Shown here piece by piece: positions 18,266 through 27,776 of a stretch of DNA of 64,000 nt. Position 1 is the first letter of the stretch; each line of letters starts with the position of its first letter. The translations under genes and the position numbers were made by a program. The notes under the pieces are model-generated. The model was not told the origin of the DNA. It made no database searches and saw only the letters and a list, made by a program, of their open reading frames with translations. Source of the stretch: Rhodopseudomonas sp. GTDB lineage: Bacteria > Pseudomonadota > Alphaproteobacteria > Rhizobiales > Xanthobacteraceae. The stretch lies in contig WGNB01000024.1 in the NCBI GenBank assembly GCA_016124795.1, positions 1 to 64,000 of the forward strand, read 5' to 3'.

Positions 18266-19597
18266 TTACGTGCTCAGATAATCAACCAGCCAGTTGGCGC
18301 TGCGCAGCAACCGACCGTCGTCGCGGGCGTCACCGACCAGTTGCACGCCGAGCGGCAGGCCACCCTCGCCGCCGAGCAAAGGCAACGACAGCGCCGGCAA
18401 TCCGGTCAGCGACCATAACGAACAGAACGTCGGATTGCCGGTCGCGGTGCCGACCGGCGCGACGCCGGGCGTCGCCGGCGTGATGATGGCGTCGTATTCG
18501 TCGAACAGCTTGCCAATACCGACGGCATACCCGCGCGCATTTTCGCGCGCTTGCTGATAGCGCACGGCGGTCACCGCACGACCATCCGCCAGCAGATCGC
18601 GCAGCGCCGGGCTGAGCCGATCGCCGCCGCGCAGCAGCGCCGGATTGAGATGATGCGCCATCTCGGCGGCCATGATGACGCGCTGGTCGTCCCAGGCCGC
18701 CGCATAGGCGTCGGGCAGATCGACGGCGACGGCGTATTCGCCGAGGCTCCCGACGAAGGCCTCGAAGGCGGCGCGCGTCGATGGCTCCGCCTGCTCCCAG
18801 ACCGGCGTGCGCAGAAACGCGAAGCGCGGCGGCATCGGCGGTTCGGCCGCGACCAGATCGAGGAAACCGGGGGCCGCCACACTCCGGGTGTCGGGATCGC
18901 GCGCGTCATAGCCGGCGAGCACTTCGAGCACCAGCGCGGTGTCGGCGAGCGAGCGGGCAAACACGCCGACATGATCGAGCGTCGGCGACAGCACCAGCGC
19001 GCCGTGGCGCGAGATCAGACCATGCGACGGCTTGCAACCATAGACGCCGCAGAACGACGCCGGCCGGATGGTCGAGCCGTTGGTTTGCGACCCGATCGCC
19101 AGCGGCACCATGCCGGCCGCCACCGCCGCCGCCGAACCCGACGACGAACCGCCGGGGGTGCGCGACAGGTCGTGCGGATTGCGGGTCGCGCCCGGCGTGT
19201 AATAGGCGAACTCGGTCGTCACCGTCTTGCCGATGATGACCGCGCCGGCTTCGCGCAACCGCGCCACCACCGCCGAGTCGCTCATCGGCTGGTGGCCCGC
19301 GAGGACGGCGGAACCGTACTCCGTCCGATAATCGCCGGTGTCGAAGATGTCCTTGATCGCCACCGGCAGACCGTGCAGCGGCCCGAGCGTCAAGCCATTG
19401 CGCCGGCGCTCGTCGAGCGCCCGCGCCTGCATCAAGGCATCGGCCGGATCGAGATGCACGAAAGCCTGAACCTTGTCGTCGATCTCCGCGATCCGGTCGA
19501 GACAAGCGCCGACATAGGTCTCGGCGCTCATCTCTCCGTCGGCGATCAGCTCGGCCGCTTCGAGCGCGGTGAGCGAACTTAAAGACTTCTCCGTCAC
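18266..19597 (-). CDS. amidase signature family hydrolase
   Basis: A 443-residue enzyme that hydrolyses a C-N amide bond. The Ser-cisSer-Lys triad is intact with textbook spacing: Lys82 (GLPVAIKDIFDTGDY), Ser151 (TPGGSSSGSAAAVAAG) and Ser175 (QTNGSTIRPA). It lacks features that would mark it as GatA: no gatB or gatC is nearby. It is the last gene of a TRAP transporter operon, 21 bases after dctM, so it probably acts on the imported solute or a breakdown product. GTG start at 19597. Confidence 0.88.
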   Translation of the reverse strand: MTEKSLSSLTALEAAELIADGEMSAETYVGACLDRIAEIDDKVQAFVHLDPADALMQARALDERRRNGLTLGPLHGLPVAIKDIFDTGDYRTEYGSAVLAGHQPMSDSAVVARLREAGAVIIGKTVTTEFAYYTPGATRNPHDLSRTPGGSSSGSAAAVAAGMVPLAIGSQTNGSTIRPASFCGVYGCKPSHGLISRHGALVLSPTLDHVGVFARSLADTALVLEVLAGYDARDPDTRSVAAPGFLDLVAAEPPMPPRFAFLRTPVWEQAEPSTRAAFEAFVGSLGEYAVAVDLPDAYAAAWDDQRVIMAAEMAHHLNPALLRGGDRLSPALRDLLADGRAVTAVRYQQARENARGYAVGIGKLFDEYDAIITPATPGVAPVGTATGNPTFCSLWSLTGLPALSLPLLGGEGGLPLGVQLVGDARDDGRLLRSANWLVDYLST

Positions 19598-19618
19598 GCC
19601 AGTCCCATCGATTTCATC

Positions 19619-20944
19619 TTACTTGTACAACATGTGCGGCAGCCACAAGGCGATGCCGGGGAAGACATAGACCAGCGTCATCGACAGGAACACCATGAAC
19701 ACGAAGGGCAAGGCGCCGCCGAAGATCTCGGTCAGTTTGACATGCGGCGGCGACACGCCCTTCAGGTAGTAGGCCGCCATCGCCATCGGCGGCGTATTGA
19801 ACGAAGTCTGGATGTTGAGCGCAACCAGAATACCGAACAATAGCGGGTCGATGTGGAAGGATTTCAACAGCGGCAGGAAGATCGGCACGAAAATGATGAT
19901 GATCTCCGTCCATTCCAGCGGCCAGCCGAGCAGGAAGATGATGAACTGGGCCAGAACCAGGAAGCCGGTCGCGCTCAGATTCGCCGCCAGCACCCAGTGC
20001 TCGATCACCTCGTGGCCGCCGAGATAGGAGAACACCGACGAGAAGGTCCAGGAACCGATGAACAGGTAGCAGACCATCGCCGAGGTGCGCGCCGTGAGAT
20101 AGACCGCTTCCTTGAGCCGCTGGAAGGTCAGCGACTTGTAAAGCGCGGCCAGCACGATCGAGCCGGCGGCGCCGACGGCGGCGGCCTCCGACGGCGTCGC
20201 CAGGCCGAGCAGGATCGCGCCGAGCACCGCCAGGATCAGGATCGCCAGCGGGAAGAACGACGTCAGCAAGGCCAGGATCACTTCGTTGAACGGGATCGGC
20301 CGGTCCAGTTCCTTCGGTCGCGGCGCCAGGCCGGGGTCGATAATGGCGCGCACGACCACGTAGACGATATAGAGCGTCGCCAGCATGAAGCCGGGAATGA
20401 AGGCCGCGGCATAGAGCTGGACCACCGACACCGAGGTGGTCGCACCATAAAGGATCAAGAGCACGCTCGGCGGAATCATGATGCCGAGACAGCCGCCGGC
20501 GCAGATAACGCCGGCCGCCAACTTGGTGTCGTAGCCGGCCTTCAACATCGCCGGAAACGCCAGCAGCCCCATCAGCGTCACCACCGCGCCGACGATGCCG
20601 GTGGCGGTGGCGAACAGGGCGCAGGTGATCAGCGTCGCGACCGCCAGCGCGCCCGGCACCCGCCGCGCCGCCATCTGGATCGAATAGAACAGCCGGTCGA
20701 GAATGTTCGACCGTTCGACCACGTAGCCCATGAACAGGAACAACGGCACCGCGGTCAGAACGTCGTTCGACATCACGTCATAGGTATTGGTGACGAGCAG
20801 ATCGAAGATCCGCGCGCCCATCGCGTAATAGCCGAAGAACACCCCCATCGCGACCAGCGTGAAGGTGATGGGAAAGCCGAGCAGAATAATGATGATGAAA
20901 CTGCCGAGCTGAATAATCCCGACTTCCGGGTTGGTAAACATCAT
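19619..20944 (-). CDS. TRAP transporter large permease (DctM)
   Basis: A 441-residue inner-membrane protein with about 12 helices, the sodium-driven transport subunit of a tripartite TRAP importer. Recognisable segments are PLFLFMGYVVERSNI and GGCLGIMIPPSVLLILYG, the latter typical of DctM. The start overlaps the stop of the small permease gene (ATGA), a mark of coupled translation. Confidence 0.93.
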   Translation of the reverse strand: MMFTNPEVGIIQLGSFIIIILLGFPITFTLVAMGVFFGYYAMGARIFDLLVTNTYDVMSNDVLTAVPLFLFMGYVVERSNILDRLFYSIQMAARRVPGALAVATLITCALFATATGIVGAVVTLMGLLAFPAMLKAGYDTKLAAGVICAGGCLGIMIPPSVLLILYGATTSVSVVQLYAAAFIPGFMLATLYIVYVVVRAIIDPGLAPRPKELDRPIPFNEVILALLTSFFPLAILILAVLGAILLGLATPSEAAAVGAAGSIVLAALYKSLTFQRLKEAVYLTARTSAMVCYLFIGSWTFSSVFSYLGGHEVIEHWVLAANLSATGFLVLAQFIIFLLGWPLEWTEIIIIFVPIFLPLLKSFHIDPLLFGILVALNIQTSFNTPPMAMAAYYLKGVSPPHVKLTEIFGGALPFVFMVFLSMTLVYVFPGIALWLPHMLYK

Positions 20945-21576
20945 CGGGCAGCCCCTACGTGCAGCTCTTCTTCAATACGCTTTCGGTCGGCGGCTTCCGC
21001 CAGGATCGCCGATTCCATTTCCTCGACGTCGTGCAGGCGCTGCGGCCACATGCCGTCGCGGATGCAGATGACGCAGCGGACGATTTCGGCGAAGCACTGA
21101 AGCAACATGAAGAAGGCCGCGATCGGGATCAGCGTCTTGTGCGGATAGACCGGCGCGCCGGTCGGGCTGTAAATACTAACTTCGTGGATCGCCCAGGATA
21201 TCTGCGCGTAAGGAATACCGTACCACAACAGCGCGCCGAAGCCGGGGATGAAGAACAAAATGAACAGCGTAAGATCGATCGAGGCCTGCACGCGCGGCGG
21301 CATCATGCGATAGATCACGTCGCCGCGGACATGGCCGTTGCGCGACAGCGTGTAGGCGCCGGCCATCATGAACAGCGCGCCATACATGAAATAGGACAGG
21401 TCGAAGGCCCAGTTGGTCGGGTCGCTCAGGACGTAACGGACGAAGACCTCATAGCAGGTGCCGAGCGTCATGATGATGATGCACCAGCCGAACGCCTTAC
21501 CGACGCCCGCGCTGAGACGGTCGATGAAGAGAAGAAGTTTTTCCACGGGAAAGTTCTCGCTGATTGCGCGCACCAC
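20941..21576 (-). CDS. TRAP transporter small permease (DctQ)
   Basis: A 211-residue protein with four membrane helices (FGWCIIIMTLGTCYEVFVRY, YFMYGALFMMAGAYTL, IDLTLFILFFIPGFGALLWY, LIPIAAFFMLLQCFAEIVRC). It has the DctQ motif FVRYVLSDPTNWAFDLSYFMYG and an extended charged C-terminal tail (about 35 residues) longer than typical. Partner of DctM. Confidence 0.9.
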   Translation of the reverse strand: MVRAISENFPVEKLLLFIDRLSAGVGKAFGWCIIIMTLGTCYEVFVRYVLSDPTNWAFDLSYFMYGALFMMAGAYTLSRNGHVRGDVIYRMMPPRVQASIDLTLFILFFIPGFGALLWYGIPYAQISWAIHEVSIYSPTGAPVYPHKTLIPIAAFFMLLQCFAEIVRCVICIRDGMWPQRLHDVEEMESAILAEAADRKRIEEELHVGAAR

Positions 21577-21623
21577 AAAGGCGCCGGGGCGGTTTCCCGC
21601 CCCGGCGAATTCGTCGGCCGCGA

Positions 21624-22769
21624 CTAGACCTTCATCGTGCCGAAGTAGTGCTCGTAGGCCGACTTGTAATCGGCTTCGTTGTTGATGGCGTAGAACGCCA
21701 CGCGCTTGCCCCAGGCCTTCTGGCTTTCCAGGATCTTCTTGATGATCGGACCCTGCGCCGAATCGGAGCTGATCTGATCGACCACCTTGTCCCAGGCCGC
21801 GAGCTGCGCCTTGAAGATCGATTCCTGGGTCCGCTTGACGTGGACGCCATGCTTCTCGATCAGGGTCTGCAGGTCCTTCGAGTAGATGTCCCAGGCCTTC
21901 CAGATGTTGTCCGAGTTGGACGCCATCGCGGCGAGCTTGAGGATCTGCTGCTGCTCCTTGGCCAGGCCGTCGTATTTCGCCTTGTTGAAGACGACTTCGA
22001 TGGCTTCCGACGCCTGGTGATACGAGCCGAGGTAATAATACTTGGCGACGTCCTGGGCGCCGAAGCGGCTGTCGGAGGTCGGGTTGTTGAATTCGAAGGC
22101 GTCGATGACGCCCTTCTCCATCGCCGGCAGGATTTCCGGCCCCGGCAACTGGGCAACGCTCGCGCCCATCGCCTGCATGACGTTCGAGGCCAGACCGACC
22201 GTGCGGTACTTCAGGCCCTTGAAGGATTCCGGACCCGCGACTTCCTTCTTGAACCAGCCGAGCGGCTGGGTCGGCATCGCGAAGGCATAGAAGCCGACGA
22301 CGTTGAGCTTGAGGATGTCCTGGGTCAGTTCGCGATACAGCTTGTCGCCGCCGCCGTACCAGAACCAGCCCATGAACTGGCTGGCATTGGTGCCGTAAAC
22401 CGGGCCGGTGCCGAACAGCGAGGCGGCGCGGTGCTTGCCGTACCAGTAAGCCGGCACGCTCCAGTTACCGTCGAGAACGCCGGTCGAGGTCGCGTCCATC
22501 ACCGAGAACGCCTTGACGACCGAGCCCGAGTTGAGGAAATCGATCTTGAGGCGGCCGCCGCCCATCTCGTTGACCTTGTCGGCATAGTTACGGCCGTAAT
22601 CGCTGAGAATATCGGTGGCGCCGAAACCGCTCTGAACTTTCAGGGTGACGGTCTGGGCACGCGAGACCTGCGGCATCGCGATCGACGCGACACCGGCAAC
22701 AGCGGCGCCGCCGAGAAATTTACGGCGAGTCGTCGCTTTGGACGGTTTTGTGGCGTTGGTTTTGGTCAT
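21624..22769 (-). CDS. TRAP transporter solute-binding protein (DctP), Tat signal
   Basis: A 381-residue periplasmic binding protein of the DctP family. The twin-arginine signal is TTRRKFLGGAAVAGVASIAM (Arg15/Arg16). The mature domain starts VTLKVQSGFGATDILSDYGR and has the DctP region GLKYRTVGLASNVMQAMGAS, in which the arginine normally pairs with a ligand carboxylate, then GPEILPAMEKGVIDAFEFNN. The ligand is therefore probably a carboxylate. I chose the ATG at 22769: the GGAGG site lies seven bases before it, whereas the earlier ATG at 22775 touches the site. Confidence 0.9.
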   Translation of the reverse strand: MTKTNATKPSKATTRRKFLGGAAVAGVASIAMPQVSRAQTVTLKVQSGFGATDILSDYGRNYADKVNEMGGGRLKIDFLNSGSVVKAFSVMDATSTGVLDGNWSVPAYWYGKHRAASLFGTGPVYGTNASQFMGWFWYGGGDKLYRELTQDILKLNVVGFYAFAMPTQPLGWFKKEVAGPESFKGLKYRTVGLASNVMQAMGASVAQLPGPEILPAMEKGVIDAFEFNNPTSDSRFGAQDVAKYYYLGSYHQASEAIEVVFNKAKYDGLAKEQQQILKLAAMASNSDNIWKAWDIYSKDLQTLIEKHGVHVKRTQESIFKAQLAAWDKVVDQISSDSAQGPIIKKILESQKAWGKRVAFYAINNEADYKSAYEHYFGTMKV

Positions 22770-22979
22770 TGGCATCCTCCCGAGGTTGTTATTGGTCAGC
22801 CGATTTCAGTTCGGCTTTTTGATCGATGCATCAACGATTAAGATCGGCAGCTTAGTCTTTAGGCTATAGTCTGTAATGAATTTCAGTTGCGAACAAGCCC
22901 AAATCAACCATTGCGTCGCCGTTTTCAAGACTCAGCGATTGCCCCTCGGATCCGGCGGCAGTGGTCATGAAAAGCGCAA

Positions 22980-23008
22980 TAAGTCCGGGCCCGTTGACGG
23001 ACCCAGAC
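22980..23008 (-). terminator. possible terminator of the liv operon
   Basis: On the minus strand GGGTCC-GTCAAC-GGGCCC can form a 6-base stem with one G-U pair, followed by GGACTTATTGCGC. It lies about 45 bases after the livF stop and before the TRAP operon promoter region. The stem is short and the T tract is weak. Confidence 0.35.
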
Positions 23009-23049
23009 GGCAATCGCTCATAATTTGACGGATTGAAAACCGGCGGGCG

Positions 23050-23781
23050 TCAGGTGCCCTCCGGCTCCCAATGTTCGGCGCTCGCGCCGGCCAGCGCGCG
23101 GACGCGATCTTCGTCTTTGGCCAATTCCGCCGCGACGCCCGAGTAAACGACACGGCCGTCGCCCAAAACATAAGCACGGTCGGCGATTTCGACCGCCGCA
23201 CGAACATTTTGCTCGACCAAAAGCACGGAGATGCCCTGCTCGCGGGCCGACACCACCACTCTAAATACTTCCTGCACAATCAATGGCGCGAGGCCCTGCG
23301 ACGGCTCGTCAAGCAGCAGGACCTTCGGATTCAGCAGCAGCGCCCGGGCGATCGCCAGCATTTCCTGTTCACCACCGGATAGCTGACGGCCCTTGTTTCC
23401 CTTGCGTTCGGCCAGGCGCGGAAACAGTTGATAGATCCGCGCGATATCCCACGGACCCGGCCGCTCCAACGGCACTTTCAAATTCTCCTCAACCGTCAGG
23501 TTGGCGAAGATCCGGCGGCCCTCCGGCACGTAGCCGACGCCGGCAGCGGCAATACGATCAGGCTGCCAGTCGGTCGTGACCTCGCCAAAGACCCGCACTG
23601 TGCCTTCGCGGGGATGGCTCAGCCCCATCAGGCTGCGCAGTGTCGTGGTTTTGCCGGCGCCGTTGCGACCGAGCAGCGCCACGATCTCACCTTCGCGTAC
23701 TTCGAGCCCGACGCCTTTGAGAATGTGGCTCTTGCCGTAATAAGTCTGCAGACCTTCCGCCTGAATCACAAATACGGTCAT
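23050..23781 (-). CDS. livF: branched-chain amino acid-type ABC transporter ATPase LivF
   Basis: A 243-residue ATPase of a Liv-type (HAAT) importer. Walker A GRNGAGKTTTLRSLMG, signature LSGGEQEMLAIARALL and Walker B KVLLLDEPSQGL are intact, the last being the LivF-type sequence. It powers uptake through LivH/LivM. Its start overlaps the livG stop by 4 bases. Ligand not certain: the family transports amino acids, amides, urea and aromatic acids. Confidence 0.93.
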   Translation of the reverse strand: MTVFVIQAEGLQTYYGKSHILKGVGLEVREGEIVALLGRNGAGKTTTLRSLMGLSHPREGTVRVFGEVTTDWQPDRIAAAGVGYVPEGRRIFANLTVEENLKVPLERPGPWDIARIYQLFPRLAERKGNKGRQLSGGEQEMLAIARALLLNPKVLLLDEPSQGLAPLIVQEVFRVVVSAREQGISVLLVEQNVRAAVEIADRAYVLGDGRVVYSGVAAELAKDEDRVRALAGASAEHWEPEGT

Positions 23782-24530
23782 GCCGCCGCCTTCCCTAAAT
23801 AGGCCGCCTGCACCACTTCGCTGTTGGCGATCTCGTCCGGCGTGCCCTCCGCCAGCATGGTTCCCTCCGCCAGCACCGTAATCCGGTCAGCAAGATGAAA
23901 AATAACCCGCATGTCGTGCTCGATCAGCACAATCGTCAGGCTGTGATCCTTGTGTAGCCTTCTGATGAGCTTGGTGATGTCATACGTTTCCTGGTCGCCC
24001 ATGCCGGCGGTTGGCTCGTCGAGCAACAGCAGGCGCGGCTTGAGCGCGAGCGCCATCATGATCTCGGTGGCGCGCTGATCGCCGTGCGACAATTCGCCAA
24101 CCAGCCGCCCGGCCTTTGCCGTCAAGCCGCCCATCTCCAGAAGCTCGGCAACGCGATCCCGGACCTCGACCTCCCCGCCGCGCGACAGCCACGGGCTTAA
24201 GCGGTATCCGCTGGCGACCTCGACCGGAATTCTCAAATTCTCGCCAACCGACAGCTCGGGAAAGACCTCGGTGATCTGGAAGGTACGCGATATGCCGCGC
24301 CATACGCGCTGGGTCGCCGGCAGCGCCGAAACGTCCTCACCGTCAAACACGATACGGCCCGAGGACTGCGTCAGAAAGCCGCTTATCATGTTGAAGAATG
24401 TCGTCTTGCCGGCACCGTTCGGCCCAATCACAGCACGCAATTCACCGGACTGGACCGTCATCGATACGTCGTTGACGGCGACCAGGCTGCCGAAATGCTT
24501 GCTGAGGTTTTCGACTTTCAACAGGCTCAT
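23778..24530 (-). CDS. livG: branched-chain amino acid-type ABC transporter ATPase LivG
   Basis: A 250-residue ATPase. Walker A GPNGAGKTTFFNMISGF, LivG-typical ARVWRGISRTFQ region (here TQRVWRGISRTFQITEVFPELS), signature LSHGDQRATEIMMALAL and Walker B LLLDEPTAGMG. Note the signature has SHGDQ, which is usual in LivG. Overlaps livM and livF by 4 bases each. Confidence 0.93.
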   Translation of the reverse strand: MSLLKVENLSKHFGSLVAVNDVSMTVQSGELRAVIGPNGAGKTTFFNMISGFLTQSSGRIVFDGEDVSALPATQRVWRGISRTFQITEVFPELSVGENLRIPVEVASGYRLSPWLSRGGEVEVRDRVAELLEMGGLTAKAGRLVGELSHGDQRATEIMMALALKPRLLLLDEPTAGMGDQETYDITKLIRRLHKDHSLTIVLIEHDMRVIFHLADRITVLAEGTMLAEGTPDEIANSEVVQAAYLGKAAA

Positions 24531-25483
24531 GACTTCACCTTCCGGGTGATAATGCCGAGGACGCCGCGCGGGAAGAACAGCACCACCAGGACGAAGAATA
24601 GCCCGATGAAGGACTCCCAGTTCTCGGTCATGCTGGACAGGTAGTCGCGCAGCACGACGTATATCGCCGCGCCGATCAGCGGCCCCCAGAACGAACGCAT
24701 GCCGCCCAGCACCGCCATGATCACGAAGTCGCCGGACTGGGTCCAGTACAGCGCACGCGGATCGACGAAGTTGTTGAGCAGCGCGAATAAAGCGCCGGCC
24801 AGGCTGACGACCGCGCAGGAGATAACCCAGGAGATCCAGATGTGCTGGTCGATCGGGATGCCCAGGAAGCGCGACCGCCGCTCGTTCTCGCGAATGGCGA
24901 TCAGCGTCCGGCCGAACGGCGAGCGCAGCAGCCAGGCCATGATCCCAACGGCGATCGCGAACATCACCAGCACGAAATAATAGAACGCCACCGGATTGTT
25001 TTGAATGTCGATGGTGGTGAAGCCGAGATGCAATGGCAGTCGCGTCCAGCCGGTCAGGCCGTCATCGCCGCCGGTCACCGAGCTCCAGCGGAAGGCGATG
25101 AAGTAAAACACCTGACCGAATGCGATCGTTACCATTGCGAAGTAAACGCCGCGCAACCGGATAATCAACGGCCCGATGATCGCGCCGGCGATTGTGCCGA
25201 TCAGCGTGCCGATAATGATGCCCATGCCGGTGCTCGGCAGCAAATAGCGCAACGTCATGCCGGCGCCATAGGCGCCGAGACCGAAATAGGCGGCGTGGCC
25301 GAACGACAATACGCCGGTATAGCCGAGCAGAAAATTGAGCCCGAGCGCGGCCAGGCCGAGAACGACGACCTGGCTACCCAGTTCGGTGTAACCGCCGACA
25401 TGCGACAACCAGAACGGCATCGTCAGCAAGAGCGCCCAAACGACAATGTTCGGCGCCTGCTTCGTAAAGTCTGCCGGTTGCAT
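24527..25483 (-). CDS. livM: branched-chain amino acid-type ABC permease LivM
   Basis: A 318-residue inner-membrane permease with about ten helices. LLGYTGVLSFGHAAYFGLGAYGAG and the EAA-like loop IRENERRSRFLGI are characteristic of LivM. The start codon overlaps the livH stop by one base (TAATG). Confidence 0.92.
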   Translation of the reverse strand: MQPADFTKQAPNIVVWALLLTMPFWLSHVGGYTELGSQVVVLGLAALGLNFLLGYTGVLSFGHAAYFGLGAYGAGMTLRYLLPSTGMGIIIGTLIGTIAGAIIGPLIIRLRGVYFAMVTIAFGQVFYFIAFRWSSVTGGDDGLTGWTRLPLHLGFTTIDIQNNPVAFYYFVLVMFAIAVGIMAWLLRSPFGRTLIAIRENERRSRFLGIPIDQHIWISWVISCAVVSLAGALFALLNNFVDPRALYWTQSGDFVIMAVLGGMRSFWGPLIGAAIYVVLRDYLSSMTENWESFIGLFFVLVVLFFPRGVLGIITRKVKS

Positions 25484-26349
25484 TAGAAACGCCCCTCTTC
25501 GCCCAAGAGCCCACGCGGGCGCACCAGCAGAACCGCCGCCATCATCACGTAAATGACCGCCTCGGTCGCGGATGGAAAGAAAACCGTGGTGATGCCGGAC
25601 GCGACGCCGATCAGCATGCCGCCCAGCAAGGTGCCAGGCAGGCTACCGAGACCGCCGACAATGATGGCGACGAAGCTCGGCATGATCAGTGAGGCGCCGA
25701 TGGTCGGCTGCAATCCGAGTTGACCGACCGCCAGCACGCCGGCCAGGCCAGCCAGATATATGCCGAGGCCGAAATTCATGTTGCGCAGCAAACGAACATT
25801 GACGCCGAGCACCGACACCGTCTCGAGATCAAGGGTTCCGGCGCGAATGCGAATGCCCAGTCGCGTGCGGTTAAGAATGAAGAACAGGCCGGCCACGGCA
25901 ATGCCGACGACCAGCACCATGAACAACCGATAGCCGGTAAGAAAGAAATAGTCGTCGCTGAGCGGCGTCACCAGCCAGCTCGGCACCTGAAACGGCAAGC
26001 TCTGCGCGCCCCAGATGAAGCGCGTGCCATCTTCAATGATGAAAGCGAGCCCGAAGGTCAGCAGCAGACTGTAGAGTGGATCGCGACCGTAAAGCCTGCG
26101 GATCAACACACGTTCGACGAGGATGCCGATAAACGCGGTCAGAACCGGCGCGAGAACCAAGGCCCCCCAGAACCCGATGTAGGGAATCAGCGAGTAAGCC
26201 AGATAACCGCCTATCGCCAGGAAGCCTCCATGGGCGAAGTTGATGACCCCGGACAGATTGAGGATCAGCGAAAGGCCGAGCGCCATCAAGGCGTAAAACG
26301 CGCCGACGATCAGACCGTTGAAGACATTGAAGAACAGAAGTTGTGTCAT
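25483..26349 (-). CDS. livH: branched-chain amino acid-type ABC permease LivH
   Basis: A 288-residue inner-membrane permease. Characteristic segments are LNLSGVINFAHGGFLAIGGYLA and IVGGLGSLPGTLLGGMLIGV. It heads the tightly packed livHMGF cluster, 161 bases after the gene for the binding protein. Confidence 0.92.
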   Translation of the reverse strand: MTQLLFFNVFNGLIVGAFYALMALGLSLILNLSGVINFAHGGFLAIGGYLAYSLIPYIGFWGALVLAPVLTAFIGILVERVLIRRLYGRDPLYSLLLTFGLAFIIEDGTRFIWGAQSLPFQVPSWLVTPLSDDYFFLTGYRLFMVLVVGIAVAGLFFILNRTRLGIRIRAGTLDLETVSVLGVNVRLLRNMNFGLGIYLAGLAGVLAVGQLGLQPTIGASLIMPSFVAIIVGGLGSLPGTLLGGMLIGVASGITTVFFPSATEAVIYVMMAAVLLVRPRGLLGEEGRF

Positions 26350-26510
26350 GCCCGCCTTAACATTATGACCGCCCCGCTACGACAACGGATTGTCAGCGCG
26401 AATGCGGCCACCATTCACGGACAGCGTTTTTAACCTTGGTGAAGTCACGGCAATAGCCGGCCGCCCGGGCGTCGCGCGCAGGCGCGACGCCGAAGCGTTA
26501 CCGTTGTTGC

Positions 26511-27776
26511 TCAGGAAGGCCAGGTCTGCTTGCACCCGGTCTCGGCGAGCGATTCCGCGACCGATTCGCCCTTGACGACATCGCTGACCTTGAAGAGGTC
26601 TTCCGGGTCGCTGGCGCCTTTCGATTGCGCCTGCCCGACGAAGAGGTCAGGAATAAGCTGACCCTGACCTTTGCGGAAATAGGCGCCATCGGGCATCAGG
26701 GCGATTTCCGGCGGCAGCTTGAAGCCCTGCATCGCTTTGGCCATCTTCACCGCGTCGAGCGATTTCACCTGCTGGGCCGCGATTGCGCATGTCGAAATCG
26801 CCGCATAGCCGAACCAGGTGCGCGCGGTCGGCACGTGACCGCCGCTCGCCTTACGGATCTCCGCGACGAATTCCTTCACATGCGGAACGTTGGGCTGATT
26901 CCAGTACCATTCAAACACCCAAGTGCCGATACGTGCCTCCGGCGGCAGACCGAGCAGCACTTCGAGTTCCTGCTGCGCGCCGGCCAGGTGGAATTTCTTA
27001 TTGAGGCCGAACTGCACCGCTTGCTTGAGCGCGTTGACGGCGTCGTCACCGGCTTGCAGGAAGATGATGACATCAGGTTTGGCGGCCTGCGCCTTGATCA
27101 AGTAGGACGAGTAGTCGGTGGTGCCGAGCGGGGTGAGATCGCCACCAACCTTGGTGCCGCCGAGCTTGGCGGCGGCCTTTTCCAAACCGGCTTGCAGGGT
27201 ATGGCCGAAGGCGTAGTCCGGAGTCAGATAATACCACTTCTTGCCGGCGTTCTTGATCAGCGAAGAGGCGACCGCGCTCGCTTCCATCTGCGTCGTATTG
27301 CAGATACGGAAGACGTTCCAATGGCAATTGGAGCCCGTGACCGAGTCGGTGTGACCGCCGGGCACGACGTGAAAGACCTTTTTCTCGTATGCGACGTTGG
27401 CGATCGCCTGCGCCAGCGCCGAGTTGATGTTGCCGACCAGGAAGTCAACCTTGTCGCGGTCGATCAGCTTGCGCGCCTTCTGCACGGCGGTGCCGGCATC
27501 ACCCGATGTCGAGTCTTCCACCAGCAGTTCGACCTTGCGACCGAGAATGCCGCCCTTGGCATTGATATGCTCAAGCGCCAGCTTGGCGCCGATCAGCTCA
27601 TTCTTGCCGAGCGCGGCATAGGTGCCGGTCAGCGGGTTATCGAGGCCGATCTTCACGGTATCGGCGGCGCGAGCGGTAATGACGAAGGGCGACGCAATCT
27701 GCGCAACGCCGACAGCAGCGGCGGTTTTGATCAGCGCTCGGCGGTCAAGCTTGATGGAAAAGCTCTCGGAGCTCAT
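26511..27776 (-). CDS. ABC transporter substrate-binding protein, Liv/periplasmic-binding type I
   Basis: A 421-residue periplasmic binding protein. The signal has paired arginines (KLDRRALIKTAAAVGVAQIA), probably Tat. The mature start DTVKIGLDNPLTGTYAALGKNELIGAKLA and NAKGGILGRKVELLVEDS are typical of the Peripla_BP_6 family. It precedes livHMGF on the same strand and gives the importer its specificity. The ligand is not evident. A GGGAGG site lies close upstream of the ATG. Distance to the permeases (161 bases) suggests extra protein is made from the first gene. Confidence 0.9.
   Translation of the reverse strand: MSSESFSIKLDRRALIKTAAAVGVAQIASPFVITARAADTVKIGLDNPLTGTYAALGKNELIGAKLALEHINAKGGILGRKVELLVEDSTSGDAGTAVQKARKLIDRDKVDFLVGNINSALAQAIANVAYEKKVFHVVPGGHTDSVTGSNCHWNVFRICNTTQMEASAVASSLIKNAGKKWYYLTPDYAFGHTLQAGLEKAAAKLGGTKVGGDLTPLGTTDYSSYLIKAQAAKPDVIIFLQAGDDAVNALKQAVQFGLNKKFHLAGAQQELEVLLGLPPEARIGTWVFEWYWNQPNVPHVKEFVAEIRKASGGHVPTARTWFGYAAISTCAIAAQQVKSLDAVKMAKAMQGFKLPPEIALMPDGAYFRKGQGQLIPDLFVGQAQSKGASDPEDLFKVSDVVKGESVAESLAETGCKQTWPS

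Noticed and set aside
19853..21564. long plus-strand frames opposite the TRAP permeases
   Set aside because: Antisense shadows of dctM and dctQ, which have intact membrane motifs.
22798..22820. plus-strand terminator AGCCGA...TCGGCT-TTTT
   Set aside because: There is no plus-strand gene before it. On the minus strand it lies in the leader of dctP; it may be a leader hairpin, but the stem is only six bases.
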